Assembly (NCBI RefSeq): GCF_048270265.1
Contig: NZ_JBLWTD010000001.1
Span: 1-64,000 of the forward strand
Direction: 5' to 3'
From: Maricaulis sp048270265
Lineage (GTDB): Bacteria; Pseudomonadota; Alphaproteobacteria; Caulobacterales; Maricaulaceae
Length of the DNA: 64,000 nt
Of the stretch, positions 26,276-34,791 are shown piece after piece. Position numbers and translations under genes: made by a program. The notes under the pieces are model-generated. The model was not told the origin of the DNA and did not search any database. It saw nothing but the letters and a program-made list of their open reading frames with translations. Numbering within the stretch: the stretch's first letter is position 1; every line of letters begins with the position of its first letter.

Positions 26276-28000
26276 ATGTCTGTCTCAGCCCAACCACGCC
26301 GCCGCGCCCGCTTTACCCGCACCGCCATGCTGCTTGGCGCCTCTGCCGCCGCGCTCGGCTGGGTGACGACGGCCGGTGCCGATCTGACCCCTGAGGAAAT
26401 CGCCTCGGCCCGCGCGCACGCCTACCAGCTCAACGCCCAGGGGCGTTGCGCCGAGGCGATGCCGATCTGGGAGGAGCTCGGCTCGGTTCTCTCGCGCGCC
26501 AGCGATTATCTCGACGCCGCCAATTGCGCCATCGAGGCCGGTGACAGCGCCCGCGCCGTCGCCGATCTGTGGGAGGTGGTCCGCCGCCGTGACCAGCTCG
26601 ATACAGAGCAGCAACTCTTTGCGCTGCGCTCGCTGGGCTATCAGGCCGAGGCGCAGGGCGATTGGGACCGTTCGCTGATCGGCTGGGATTATGCCGCCCA
26701 GCTTTCCGATGCACCGTCCGACAAATTGCAGGCAGCCCGCGCCGCCCGCCTCAGCGGCCGTACCGGCGATGCCCAGTCACGTCTGTGGCAGGTGCGTCCG
26801 GGTGAATTCGAAGGCGTCGCGCTGGCGCAATATTATGACGAGCAGGCCCAGGTGCTGCGCGAGAGCCAGCCGGAAATGGCGGCGCAATACATGGCGCGCG
26901 CCATCGCGATCGATGACCAGAGCTGGCGCCGGTTTGACCATGGCCTGATGCTGCAGGCGGCCGGTGAGCCGCGCGCGGCGGTCGGCGAATTCCGCACCGT
27001 CCTCGCCCAGGACCCGAGCAATACCGATGTCCGCCTGTCACTCGCCTACGCCTTGCGCTCGATCGGCGAGAATGCCGAGGCGGCCCAGCATTTCGGTGAA
27101 GTCATCGCCGTGCAGCCGGACAATCTGGGCATTCGCGAAGACCAGGCCTATGCCTTCAAGGATGCCGGCCAGCAAGCCGAGGCCGGTGCCGCCTTTATCG
27201 GTGTGATCGACCGCCTGCAGGCCGAGGGCGGCGAGGCGGCCCATGCCGAGCGGCTCTACCGGCTGCGCCGCGAAGTCACCGCGCTGGAAAGCCGTACCTC
27301 CGGCTTTGCCTATGCCAGTTACCGCAATGAGGGCGTTTCCCTGTCGGGCGGGCTGCAGGACAGTATCACCCAGTCCTCGCTCGGCGCCGAGTTCAGCTGG
27401 CGCCCCGAAGGCCTGTATGAAAACGGTACCGGCATCACCCTGTTCGGGCGTGGATATGTCAGCATGGAACCGGGCTCGTTCAGCCTGGATGATGATAGTG
27501 CCCAGCTGGGAGTCGGTGCGCGCTGGAAGCCGTTCCAGTCGGTCGATTTCAGCCTTTCGGGCGAACGCCTTGTCGCGCTGGGTGACAATGCCCGCGATGA
27601 CTGGCTGCTGCGCGCCAGCTATGGCTGGACCAATGGCTATGACTGGAAGCCGGAGGCCTCGAGCTGGAATTATACCAGCGTCTATGCCGACCTGGCCTAT
27701 ATCCCCGGCGATAACGAGTATTTCGGCGCCTATGCGCAAGTGCGCCAGGGCCGCCGTTTCCGCACCGCTGAAGGCTGGACCGTGACGCCCTATGTCACGG
27801 CTGTGGCCCAGTATTCCGACGACATCTATGGCAGCCAGGACCGGTTTGAAGCCGGGCCCGGCGTCTCGGTCTCGCACTGGTTCGGCGAGGACGATCATCA
27901 CGCCTATCGCCGCCGCGTCGATTTCGACGTCGAGTATCTCTTCGACGTCGAGGGCAGCGGTGATGACGCGCTGATGGCACGGGTGGTGTTCAGCTTTTAG
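26276..28000 (+). CDS. nfrA: NfrA-like outer-membrane polysaccharide export protein (TPR plus beta-barrel)
   Basis: The 574-residue protein has an export signal near the N-terminus (TAMLLGASAAALGWVTTAGA). TPR-like helical repeats cover about 30-330, for example the paired segments around AVGEFRTVLAQDPSNTDVRL. A C-terminal barrel (about 350-574) ends in VVFSF. This is the BcsC/PgaA/NfrA layout. The C-terminal RTAEGWTVTPYVTAVAQYSDD resembles the NfrA_C domain. It is smaller than E. coli NfrA (about 990 residues). It likely passes the NfrB product across the outer membrane. AAAGGAAC precedes the ATG, 18 nt after nfrB. Confidence 0.88.
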   Translation: MSVSAQPRRRARFTRTAMLLGASAAALGWVTTAGADLTPEEIASARAHAYQLNAQGRCAEAMPIWEELGSVLSRASDYLDAANCAIEAGDSARAVADLWEVVRRRDQLDTEQQLFALRSLGYQAEAQGDWDRSLIGWDYAAQLSDAPSDKLQAARAARLSGRTGDAQSRLWQVRPGEFEGVALAQYYDEQAQVLRESQPEMAAQYMARAIAIDDQSWRRFDHGLMLQAAGEPRAAVGEFRTVLAQDPSNTDVRLSLAYALRSIGENAEAAQHFGEVIAVQPDNLGIREDQAYAFKDAGQQAEAGAAFIGVIDRLQAEGGEAAHAERLYRLRREVTALESRTSGFAYASYRNEGVSLSGGLQDSITQSSLGAEFSWRPEGLYENGTGITLFGRGYVSMEPGSFSLDDDSAQLGVGARWKPFQSVDFSLSGERLVALGDNARDDWLLRASYGWTNGYDWKPEASSWNYTSVYADLAYIPGDNEYFGAYAQVRQGRRFRTAEGWTVTPYVTAVAQYSDDIYGSQDRFEAGPGVSVSHWFGEDDHHAYRRRVDFDVEYLFDVEGSGDDALMARVVFSF

Positions 28001-28015
28001 GGTAGGGCAGTGTGT

Positions 28016-28047
28016 GCTCATCGTGTGATTTTGGTCATACGATGAGC
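28016..28047. promoter_or_regulatory. Inverted repeat, candidate ParD autoregulatory operator
   Basis: GCTCATCGTGTGA and TCATACGATGAGC form a 13-bp dyad (one G-T pair) with a TTTTGG centre. It ends 33 nt before parD. No T-run follows, which argues against a terminator for nfrA. ParD antitoxins usually repress their own operon through such sites. Confidence 0.6.
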
Positions 28048-28080
28048 GGGTGGTAATCTCAGCCAAGAGGAGCCGCACCC

Positions 28081-28338
28081 ATGGCCATGACGCGCAAGAC
28101 AATCACCATTCCGGATGCGATGGAAAGCTGGATCAAGATCCGCATTCAATCGGGCCATTATGCCAATGACAGCGAGTATATGCGTGATCTGATCCGCCGC
28201 GATCAGGAACGCCATACCGCCGAGAACCAGCTGCGTGATATCGTGCAGGAAAGCCTGCAGAGCGGGGCAAGCGACAGCAGCCCTGCCGAAATCAAGGCGC
28301 GGGTCGAAAACCGGTTGAAGGCCGATGGTCGGCTATAG
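28081..28338 (+). CDS. parD: Type II antitoxin, ParD/CopG family
   Basis: The 85-residue protein starts with a ribbon-helix-helix DNA-binding fold (KTITIPDAMESWIKIRIQSG, then NDSEYMRDLIRRD), as in ParD antitoxins. The C-terminal tail is flexible and acidic, suited to wrapping the toxin. GAGGAG precedes the ATG by 8 nt. It overlaps parE by 14 nt, the normal antitoxin-first, coupled arrangement. Predicted target of regulation is the dyad at 28016-28047. Confidence 0.93.
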   Translation: MAMTRKTITIPDAMESWIKIRIQSGHYANDSEYMRDLIRRDQERHTAENQLRDIVQESLQSGASDSSPAEIKARVENRLKADGRL

Positions 28339-28618
28339 GCTCACGATCCGGGCCGAGGCCGATGTCGAGGCGATATACGAGTATTCGATCCTGAATTTCG
28401 GGCTGGAGCGGGCGGGCGCTTATTTTGACTCGCTATTTGAGCGCTTCGCCCTTCTGGCCAGCTATCCAGGCCTCGGCCATGATTACGGGCATATCACGCC
28501 CGGCCTGCGCCGGTTCGAGCAGGCCGGGCATTCGATTTACTACATCCGGCTGGATGACGGCGATGTGCAGATCCTGCGCATACTCGCCCAGCGGCAAGAC
28601 CCGTTGCGGCACGTCTGA
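28325..28618 (+). CDS. parE: Type II toxin, ParE/RelE family
   Basis: The 97-residue toxin has the ParE fold: RLTIRAEADVEAIYEYSI at the N-terminus, a central LLASYPGLGHDYGHITPGLRRF, and the closing strands HSIYYIRLDDGDVQILRILAQRQD. ParE toxins poison DNA gyrase, while RelE relatives cut mRNA. The GLR-x-F and I-L-R-I-L patterns favour ParE. It begins inside parD and ends 9 nt short of a convergent GST gene. Confidence 0.93.
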   Translation: MVGYRLTIRAEADVEAIYEYSILNFGLERAGAYFDSLFERFALLASYPGLGHDYGHITPGLRRFEQAGHSIYYIRLDDGDVQILRILAQRQDPLRHV

Positions 28619-28627
28619 ACGGCAAAC

Positions 28628-29299
28628 CTAATTCCCGATAATCCCGTACTCGCCGCCGCGCTCCAGCGCCCGCTGATAGGCCGGGCGGGCGTGGATGCGG
28701 TCGACCCAAGCCTGGATTTTCACCTGTGACTTGTCGAGCCCGCCGCGCGCGGCCGCCGCTTCGAGCGGGAAGCTCATCTGGATGTCGGCACCGGTGAAGC
28801 TGTCGCCGGCGAACCATTCATGGGCAGTGAGTTCGGCCTCGATATAGGCGAAGAGAGAGACCAGCTCAGGGCCGATAAAACGTTCCTCGACCCGGCTGGC
28901 GATGCTCTTGGCGATCAGCTTCACGAAGAAGGGGGCCGGCGCGGACTTGATCTGGTTCATCAGCAATTTCAACAACAGGGGCGGCATCAGCGAGCCCTCG
29001 GAGAAATGCAGCCAGTAGACATAGCGCCGATAGGCCTCGGTGCCGGCGTCGGGCTTCAGGGCCGGGCCATAGGTGTCGACCAGGTATTCGATGATCGCAC
29101 CGGACTCCGCGACCGTGATATCGCCATCGGTGATGACCGGCGATTTGCCCAGCGGGTGAACGGCCTTCAGATCGGCGGGCGCGCGCATGGTGGCGGCGTC
29201 GCGCATGTATTTCCTGATCTCGTATTCGAGACCGAGTTCCTCAAGCAGCCAGAGAATGCGCTGTGAACGCGAATTGTTGAGATGGTGGACGGTGATCAT
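28628..29299 (-). CDS. Glutathione S-transferase family protein
   Basis: The 223-residue protein has an N-terminal thioredoxin-like domain with the active-site region HHLNNSRSQRILWLLEELGLEYE. The conserved cis-Pro lies in LGKSPVITDGD, and AESGAIIEYLVD binds the gamma-glutamyl group of glutathione. The C-terminal helical domain holds the N-capping motif FTGADIQMSFP. A Ser is in the catalytic position, as in many bacterial GSTs. The physiological substrate is unknown. It is probably monocistronic. Confidence 0.92.
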   Translation of the reverse strand: MITVHHLNNSRSQRILWLLEELGLEYEIRKYMRDAATMRAPADLKAVHPLGKSPVITDGDITVAESGAIIEYLVDTYGPALKPDAGTEAYRRYVYWLHFSEGSLMPPLLLKLLMNQIKSAPAPFFVKLIAKSIASRVEERFIGPELVSLFAYIEAELTAHEWFAGDSFTGADIQMSFPLEAAAARGGLDKSQVKIQAWVDRIHARPAYQRALERGGEYGIIGN

Positions 29300-29370
29300 C
29301 GGGCAGCCCCTGGCCTGTTGCGAACGCGGCCCAAGGCAATACGCGAACTGCTCGCAAACGCAATGGCGTG

Positions 29371-29697
29371 TCAGTCGAGCGTGTCGGCTGCGACCTCATT
29401 GGCCGGAGCAGACCAGCCTTCGAGCACCATCGCCGTATCGAGACCGCACTTCTGCAGACGCAGGCGCAGATCGCGCGCCAGTCCGGGATCGCCATTGGCC
29501 AGGTCCGCCAGCGTGAATTCGGTCAGGCGCACGACATGGCCGACATGGGTATGGCCATGATCGGCGAGGGTGAAGGCGAGTTCGACCAGATGTGGTGAGC
29601 GGACACAGAAGCTCAGAATGTCCAGGTCGAGCACCGGATTATGCGGCTCGCATGACCCGACCCAGTCGGTGTCGTGGAGTAGGGCGGGAGCAGCCAT
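29371..29697 (-). CDS. Small protein of unknown function
   Basis: The 108-residue product runs from the ATG at 29697 (MAAPALLHDT), which has GAGG 7 nt upstream; a longer frame to 29772 is possible. It includes DILSFCVRSPHLVELAFTLADHGH and two further His, with Cys at three positions, but no recognised metal-site spacing. No signal peptide or membrane helix is seen. Neighbours are a GST gene and a membrane-protein pair, all on the same strand but separated by 70-140 bp. Function is unknown. Confidence 0.6.
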   Translation of the reverse strand: MAAPALLHDTDWVGSCEPHNPVLDLDILSFCVRSPHLVELAFTLADHGHTHVGHVVRLTEFTLADLANGDPGLARDLRLRLQKCGLDTAMVLEGWSAPANEVAADTLD

Positions 29698-29841
29698 GGG
29701 AACCTCAACCAATTGCGTGTCGGTGACGATGTGCCACAACATACAGTGGGTGAAATCGGCGCCGCCGAACATGCATAAGCTATGAGCTGCCGCGCTGGCT
29801 TGTGGAAAACCGGCCGAATCCGCTTGAGATCGGGGACAGGC

Positions 29842-30630
29842 CTAAAGCTCGTTCCAGCTCACCTGCACGCCGAGCATGGCGAACACCGTGTCCCAGTATT
29901 GCATCAGCGGGCCGTGCTGTTCCGCTTCCCACTGGCCGCGGGGGATCAGGCGGATGTCGAGGCGGACGCCGCGCAGGCTGTCGCCATAGGTCTCGCGAAT
30001 CGCGTCAGCGACAATGGCGGGCTCGGGGACGCGGTTTTCCAGGCTGCCGAGCCGGCGGCGATAGACGGTGAAGATTTCCGAATTCTGCAACATGTCGGAA
30101 ACCAGCACGATGCGCCGCTCGGGCACGCTGCGGTCAAAGGCCGGGTCCTGGCCAAGCCGGGCCAGCGCCTCGATGATCGGGCTGTTGGGGGCGTCCTTGG
30201 GCTCGACAAGGTCGGCGAGGGCGCGCGCGAGCGGCTCGGCGAACAGGGCATCATAGCGCGCCTGCACACGGTCGGGATTGCGGTAGAGCGGATTGACCTG
30301 CTCACCGGCGCCGGGATTGCACAGCGAGAAACTGTTGGTATTGCGCAGCTGGCCGCTCTCATTGAGCTCGTAGAGCGAGAGGCGTTCGCCGACCGCGAGC
30401 TGGTCGCGCTGGGCCAGGATCAGGGCGCCGATCGCCTGGGCCTGCTCGGGCGAGTAGAGATCGGTCTTGTCGATCACCACGACGCGGTGGGGCGGGATGG
30501 CGCCGGCCAGGCACAGGGTCTGGCTATCATAGACCGGGGGTTTGAGCACGAAGGCGGCGTAGCTGATCGCGCCCAGAACGGCGGCCACAATCAGCAGATT
30601 GAATATTCCCAGTGCATCGCGTCCGGTCAT
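29842..30630 (-). CDS. Membrane-anchored protein of unknown function, possible von Willebrand A-like fold
   Basis: The 262-residue product has one N-terminal membrane helix (LGIFNLLIVAAVLGAISYAAF) and a periplasmic or cytoplasmic domain of about 220 residues. The segment VVVIDKTDLYSPEQ, followed much later by RIVLVSDMLQNSE, resembles the beta-strand and D-x-x/D-M pattern of vWA-like domains, but the full MIDAS is not seen. The ATG at 30630 follows a GGCGGGGG stretch; a GTG at 30645 is also open. It lies 60 bp after the four-helix membrane gene and probably shares its transcript. Confidence 0.72.
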   Translation of the reverse strand: MTGRDALGIFNLLIVAAVLGAISYAAFVLKPPVYDSQTLCLAGAIPPHRVVVIDKTDLYSPEQAQAIGALILAQRDQLAVGERLSLYELNESGQLRNTNSFSLCNPGAGEQVNPLYRNPDRVQARYDALFAEPLARALADLVEPKDAPNSPIIEALARLGQDPAFDRSVPERRIVLVSDMLQNSEIFTVYRRRLGSLENRVPEPAIVADAIRETYGDSLRGVRLDIRLIPRGQWEAEQHGPLMQYWDTVFAMLGVQVSWNEL

Positions 30631-30689
30631 AGGGGCCCCCGCCACTTTTTGTGTGGCGGACCCGGAGAGGGCCCGCCTCGACTGTCACT

Positions 30690-31604
30690 CTAGCGACGGT
30701 TGCCCGGCCCCGCCAGATCGCGGCAGATCTCGTCGTGCAATTCCTTGGCTTCGACCAATTGCTCCAGCTCGTGCTGGCTCAGCTTCTTGGCATCTTTCCA
30801 GCCCGCCTCGAGCGCCTTTTCCAGATCAGTCGCAGCCGCTTCAAGACGGCGGGAGACGCCGCCATAGCCGGGAATGGCATCATCGAAAGTGCGGCCCTTG
30901 AAGGCGGCGATGATCGCGAACGTGGTTCCCAGAACCAGCAGGAGCAGGGCTTCGAGCGTCTGGATGCCAAACGGGTCCGACAGGGCGGCGCTGACCGGGG
31001 TCAGGACCAGGCCGGTGACGTCGCCGGCCCCCATTGCCAGGGTCGCGGCGTTGAATTCCAGCAGGTCGCGGAAATGTGCCGCACTCAGATTGAGCGCCAG
31101 CAGGGTCGCGACACCGACCATCGTGCCGATCGCGGCGAGGACACGGTGAACCGGCTTGTGCGGGTTCGACATGTGACGCAGGCCGAGAAATCCGATCAGG
31201 AAGAAGGCCGCGATCACATTGGTGAAGGAGACGGTGATGGCTTGCAGCCAGCCGCCCAGCAGGCCGAGATCGGAACCGGTCGAGAAGAAATAGGCGTTCG
31301 CCAGGCCTTCAAACAGCACCAGCGAGGCAAGAACCGAAAAATGCAGGATGTGGGATTTGGGATAGATCGCGGCCCGGTCGATCGGTTTGATCGTGGAGTC
31401 GCCAACCAGTTCCTTGTCCTCAACAGCGCCGCCCCAGGTGCGGCGGAATTTGAGCAGGTCCTCATGGCGCGCTGAAGCGAGCGAGATCGTGCGGCCGAGC
31501 TGAATCATCTCTGACGGCGAGCGGACATCGCGGAATTCCGCGAGATCAGGCGGCAGATCGGTGAGTCTCCCGAAGCCGGGATCTGTTCGTTGGTCTAAGG
31601 GCAT
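30690..31604 (-). CDS. Multi-pass inner-membrane protein of unknown function
   Basis: The 304-residue product has about four membrane helices between residues 85 and 235 (ILHFSVLASLVLFEGLANAYFF, VSFTNVIAAFFLIGFLGL, AAIGTMVGVATLLALNLS, TLEALLLLVLGTTFAIIAAF). The N-terminal region is soluble and charged. The C-terminal tail is coiled-coil-like and Glu/Lys-rich (LEKALEAGWKDAKKLSQHELEQL). No family was recognised. Together with the downstream membrane-anchored gene it forms a two-gene unit. A TTAACCAT motif (as ATGGTTAA at 31646) lies about 40 nt upstream. Confidence 0.75.
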   Translation of the reverse strand: MPLDQRTDPGFGRLTDLPPDLAEFRDVRSPSEMIQLGRTISLASARHEDLLKFRRTWGGAVEDKELVGDSTIKPIDRAAIYPKSHILHFSVLASLVLFEGLANAYFFSTGSDLGLLGGWLQAITVSFTNVIAAFFLIGFLGLRHMSNPHKPVHRVLAAIGTMVGVATLLALNLSAAHFRDLLEFNAATLAMGAGDVTGLVLTPVSAALSDPFGIQTLEALLLLVLGTTFAIIAAFKGRTFDDAIPGYGGVSRRLEAAATDLEKALEAGWKDAKKLSQHELEQLVEAKELHDEICRDLAGPGNRR

Positions 31605-31645
31605 GGCCTCCCCCTTCTTCTTCGCGCCGGTTTGGCACTGACACT

Positions 31646-31653
31646 ATGGTTAA
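31646..31653 (-). promoter_or_regulatory. Possible CtrA half-site (TTAACCAT on the minus strand)
   Basis: ATGGTTAA on the plus strand reads TTAACCAT on the minus strand, the 8-mer form of the CtrA motif, 42 nt before the start of the membrane-protein pair. An 8-mer alone is weak evidence. Confidence 0.3.
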
Positions 31654-31831
31654 TGGTGAAATGTGGCAGCCAATGGGGCACAACCCGGCGATTTGAGGAT
31701 CAATTGCGGCGGGTCTGCGCCGCTATCCTCTTGCCGCCGGCGTGGCGAGGAGGCAGTTTCAGGCCCGCCCGGGCAAGCCCCGCGGCAGGCCGAAAGCCCG
31801 TCACAAGTCTGGATAAGGGACTATATCTGCA

Positions 31832-32461
31832 ATGAAATTTTATGATTACAAGGCTGCACCAAGCCCGCGCCGGGCGCGGATGTTCATTGCGGAGAAGGGG
31901 CTGGATATCGAAACCATCCAGGTCGATCTCGGTGCCCGGGCGCAGTTCGACGAGGCCTATCGCGCGGTCAATCCACGCTGCACCGTCCCGGCGCTGGCGC
32001 TCGATGACGGCACGGTGCTGTGCGACAATGCCTCGATTGCGCGCTATCTCGAGGAAATCCGGCCTGAGCCACCCCTGCTGGGGCGCACGCCTGTCGAGAA
32101 AGCGCTGGTCGCCGAATGGCTGGCCCGGGTCGAGTGGGAAGGCTTCATGGGCGCCGCCGAAGCCCTGCGCAACACGTCGGAATTCTTCAAGGACTCCGCC
32201 ATTACCGGCCCGGACCGCTATGAGCAGATCCCGGCTCTGGCCCAGCGCGGCCGCCAGCGTGCGGCCGCTTTCCTCGGCGTGATGGACCAACGCCTTGGCG
32301 AAGCGAACTATCTCGCCGGTGATGCCTTCAGCGCCGCCGATATTGCCGGCTATGCCTTTGTCGACTTCGCCGCCTGGGTGAAACTCAAGCCCGGTCCGGA
32401 GCTGGAGCACCTGGCCAATTGGCGCGAGGCGATCTCCAGGCGTCCCAGCGCCGCACTCTAG
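31832..32461 (+). CDS. Glutathione S-transferase family protein
   Basis: The 209-residue protein carries a thioredoxin-like N-terminal domain (FYDYKAAPSPRRARMFIAEKG) in which Ser of the SPRRAR segment is the likely glutathione-activating residue. The cis-Pro is in RCTVPALALDDG, and LCDNASIARYLEE is the glutathione-binding helix. The C-terminal helical domain has the capping box FSAADIAGYAFVDF. It diverges from the membrane-protein pair and converges with an S9 peptidase gene. Substrate is unknown; this family often handles electrophile detoxification. Confidence 0.92.
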   Translation: MKFYDYKAAPSPRRARMFIAEKGLDIETIQVDLGARAQFDEAYRAVNPRCTVPALALDDGTVLCDNASIARYLEEIRPEPPLLGRTPVEKALVAEWLARVEWEGFMGAAEALRNTSEFFKDSAITGPDRYEQIPALAQRGRQRAAAFLGVMDQRLGEANYLAGDAFSAADIAGYAFVDFAAWVKLKPGPELEHLANWREAISRRPSAAL

Positions 32462-32474
32462 CGCCGCGCCGCGA

Positions 32475-34526
32475 TCACTCCGCGGCCACGGCTTCCTGCG
32501 CCGGGTCGTAAGCCTCGAACCAGCGCAGGATTTCCGCGACCTTGGTCAGCAGGCGGCTGGGGCGTGAATTGGCGATGCCGTGGAAGGAATCGGGAATCAC
32601 CACCAGCCGGCTGGGCACGCCACGCAGGCGCAGGGCCGAGTAATATTGCTCACTCTCGCCGCGCGGTGTGCGGACATCCGCGCCGCCGACCATCACCAGG
32701 GTCGGGGTCTCGACATTGCCGACGAGCGAGAGCGGGGAGCGGCGCCAGTATTCGTCCGGATCTTCCCATGGCGCGCTGGCGAACCAGTAGCGATAGAAAT
32801 ACTGGGGCAGGTCGGAATAGAGCACGAAGCTGGCCCAGTTGATGACGGGTTTGACGACGGCCGCCGCCGCAAACCGGTCGGTCGAGCCGATGATCCAGGC
32901 GGTCAGGACACCGCCGCCCGAGCCGCCGGTCACGAACAGGCGTTCGGGGTCGATGAAGCCGCGCTCCAGCATCATGTCCACCGCGCCCATCAGGTCGTCG
33001 TAATCATGGCCGGGATAGTCGTGATGGATCAGGTTGGCGAACTCATAGCCATAGCTCGTGGAGCCGCGCGGATTTGTGTAGATGACGACATAACCGGCCG
33101 CGGCCATCAGCTGGAGTTCGGCCGAGAAGGACGGGCCATAGGCGGTGAAGGGGCCGCCATGGATTTCCAGGATCATCGGGTATTGGCGCGCCGGGTCGAA
33201 GCCGGGCGGGTAGAGCACCCAGCCCTCGATCTCGCGCCCGTCGAAGGGCGAGGCCCAATGGACCGTCTCGGCATCGGAGAGCGCGCGATCATCCAGCACG
33301 TCGCCATTCAGGTCGGTGATGGCATGCAGGGCTTCCCCGGCTGCGCCGGTCGCCAGCTCGGCCGGGCGTTGCGCCGTGCTCGTGGTGGCGGCGATACGGC
33401 CATTGTGCGCGACGGAGAATTCGCCGCCGGTATAGGGGCGTCCCATGGCCGCGCCGCCGAGTCCGCGGGCCACCGGTTCGATTGAGCCGTCAAGACCGAT
33501 CCGGGCGATCAATGTTTCGCCGTGATCCTCATACTGGACGTAGATCGCCTGGCCATCTGCGCTCCATTGCGGATTGCTGACGGAGCGGTCCAGCGCCTCG
33601 GAGAGGACGCGCGGCGCGCTGCCGTCGGCATCGGCCAGGTAGAGCCGCATATTGTCATAGCCCATGCGGTGGTCGTCATAGCCGAGATAGGCGAGCAGGC
33701 TGCCGTCCGGAGAGGGGCGGGGGGCCATGTCGGGGCCTACGCGGCCGGTCAGGGGCTGCGGTTGCGAATCGGAGAGGCCGACGCGGAAGATCTCGCTGTC
33801 CGGCGCCAGGCTGGCGCCATCCTCGCGCCGGTCGGCGGCGAACAGGAGCGACTGGCCGTCGGCGGACCAGGCCAGGTCGCCACTGGCGCCGAGGCTGTCG
33901 GAGGTCACCGCCACGGGCTCGCCGGTCGCGATATCGACGATGAAGAGTTGTTGCCGGCCGAGCGGCAGCTCGCCGACGCCGTCGAAGCGGAAGGTCAGCC
34001 GGTCCTCGACCCGGGCGCCGGCGGCCCAGTCCATATCCTCGTCCTGCGCCGGCAGGGCGGCGGCGGGGATGGCGGCCCGTCCGACAAAGCCGGCATAGGC
34101 CAGGCGTGTCCCGTCCGGCGACCAGCTCAGCCCGGCTCCGCCACCGCGCAGCTGGACAATTTCCTGGTCGGCGCCGGTGGCCAGGGTCCGGACCCGGATG
34201 CTGGCAACGTCATCATCGGCCTTGATATAGGCGAGCTGGCGACCGTCCGGAGACCAGCGCGGCGTGTGTGTCGAGCCGGCTTCAGGGGCGAGGGCGCGGT
34301 GATCGCTGCCATCCGGACCGATCAGCCAGATCGCCGACCGGGTCTGGTCGGTTGTGATGTCGTTGGAGCGCCGGACATAGGCGATCAGGCCACCATCGGG
34401 CGCGATCCGGGGATCGGACGCGGCTTCGAGGGAAAACACGTCAACGGGTTGCAGCGGCAGGGGAGATTGGGCCAATGCCGGTGTGGATATTGCGCACGCG
34501 AGTGCGGCCAGAAGACTCTTCAACAC
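32475..34526 (-). CDS. S9 family prolyl oligopeptidase-type serine peptidase
   Basis: The 683-residue exported enzyme has a signal peptide (KSLLAALACAISTPALAQ), a beta-propeller of WD40/TolB-like repeats (IAPDGGLIAYVR, WSPDGRQLAYI, WSADGQSLLFA) to about residue 400, and a C-terminal alpha/beta hydrolase domain. The catalytic triad is readable as Ser in GGSGGG, Asp in GGADVRTP and His in DSFHGIAN. It is of the dipeptidyl peptidase IV / acylaminoacyl peptidase type and should release short peptides in the periplasm. The GTG at 34526 was chosen because GGGAGG lies 6 nt upstream; a TTG at 34532 is also open. It diverges from a TonB-dependent receptor. Confidence 0.92.
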   Translation of the reverse strand: MLKSLLAALACAISTPALAQSPLPLQPVDVFSLEAASDPRIAPDGGLIAYVRRSNDITTDQTRSAIWLIGPDGSDHRALAPEAGSTHTPRWSPDGRQLAYIKADDDVASIRVRTLATGADQEIVQLRGGGAGLSWSPDGTRLAYAGFVGRAAIPAAALPAQDEDMDWAAGARVEDRLTFRFDGVGELPLGRQQLFIVDIATGEPVAVTSDSLGASGDLAWSADGQSLLFAADRREDGASLAPDSEIFRVGLSDSQPQPLTGRVGPDMAPRPSPDGSLLAYLGYDDHRMGYDNMRLYLADADGSAPRVLSEALDRSVSNPQWSADGQAIYVQYEDHGETLIARIGLDGSIEPVARGLGGAAMGRPYTGGEFSVAHNGRIAATTSTAQRPAELATGAAGEALHAITDLNGDVLDDRALSDAETVHWASPFDGREIEGWVLYPPGFDPARQYPMILEIHGGPFTAYGPSFSAELQLMAAAGYVVIYTNPRGSTSYGYEFANLIHHDYPGHDYDDLMGAVDMMLERGFIDPERLFVTGGSGGGVLTAWIIGSTDRFAAAAVVKPVINWASFVLYSDLPQYFYRYWFASAPWEDPDEYWRRSPLSLVGNVETPTLVMVGGADVRTPRGESEQYYSALRLRGVPSRLVVIPDSFHGIANSRPSRLLTKVAEILRWFEAYDPAQEAVAAE

Positions 34527-34791
34527 AATCAACCTCCCGTGACGATGGCTGTATCAGAACCGTTTTTGCCGCACAGGCCAAGCCACAATTCCGTGCCTGG
34601 AATGTGACGACTCTGCAACAGTCTGGTTTAAATTCGAGTTTTGGGTACGAATTGCGGCGAAGCTCTGCATTTGTTCCGCTTTTTCGCTTCACCTCAGGCC
34701 CAAACTCCCCCAATGTTTCCGCAGGGCGCGCAAAGCGCTCAATGAAAACAGCTGAGCGAAAATCGCCAGCTCTCGGGAGGGAGTTCAAGGA

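Noticed and set aside
28016..28047. The 13-bp dyad as a terminator of nfrA
   Set aside because: No T-run follows the stem and it abuts the parD leader, so an operator is more likely.
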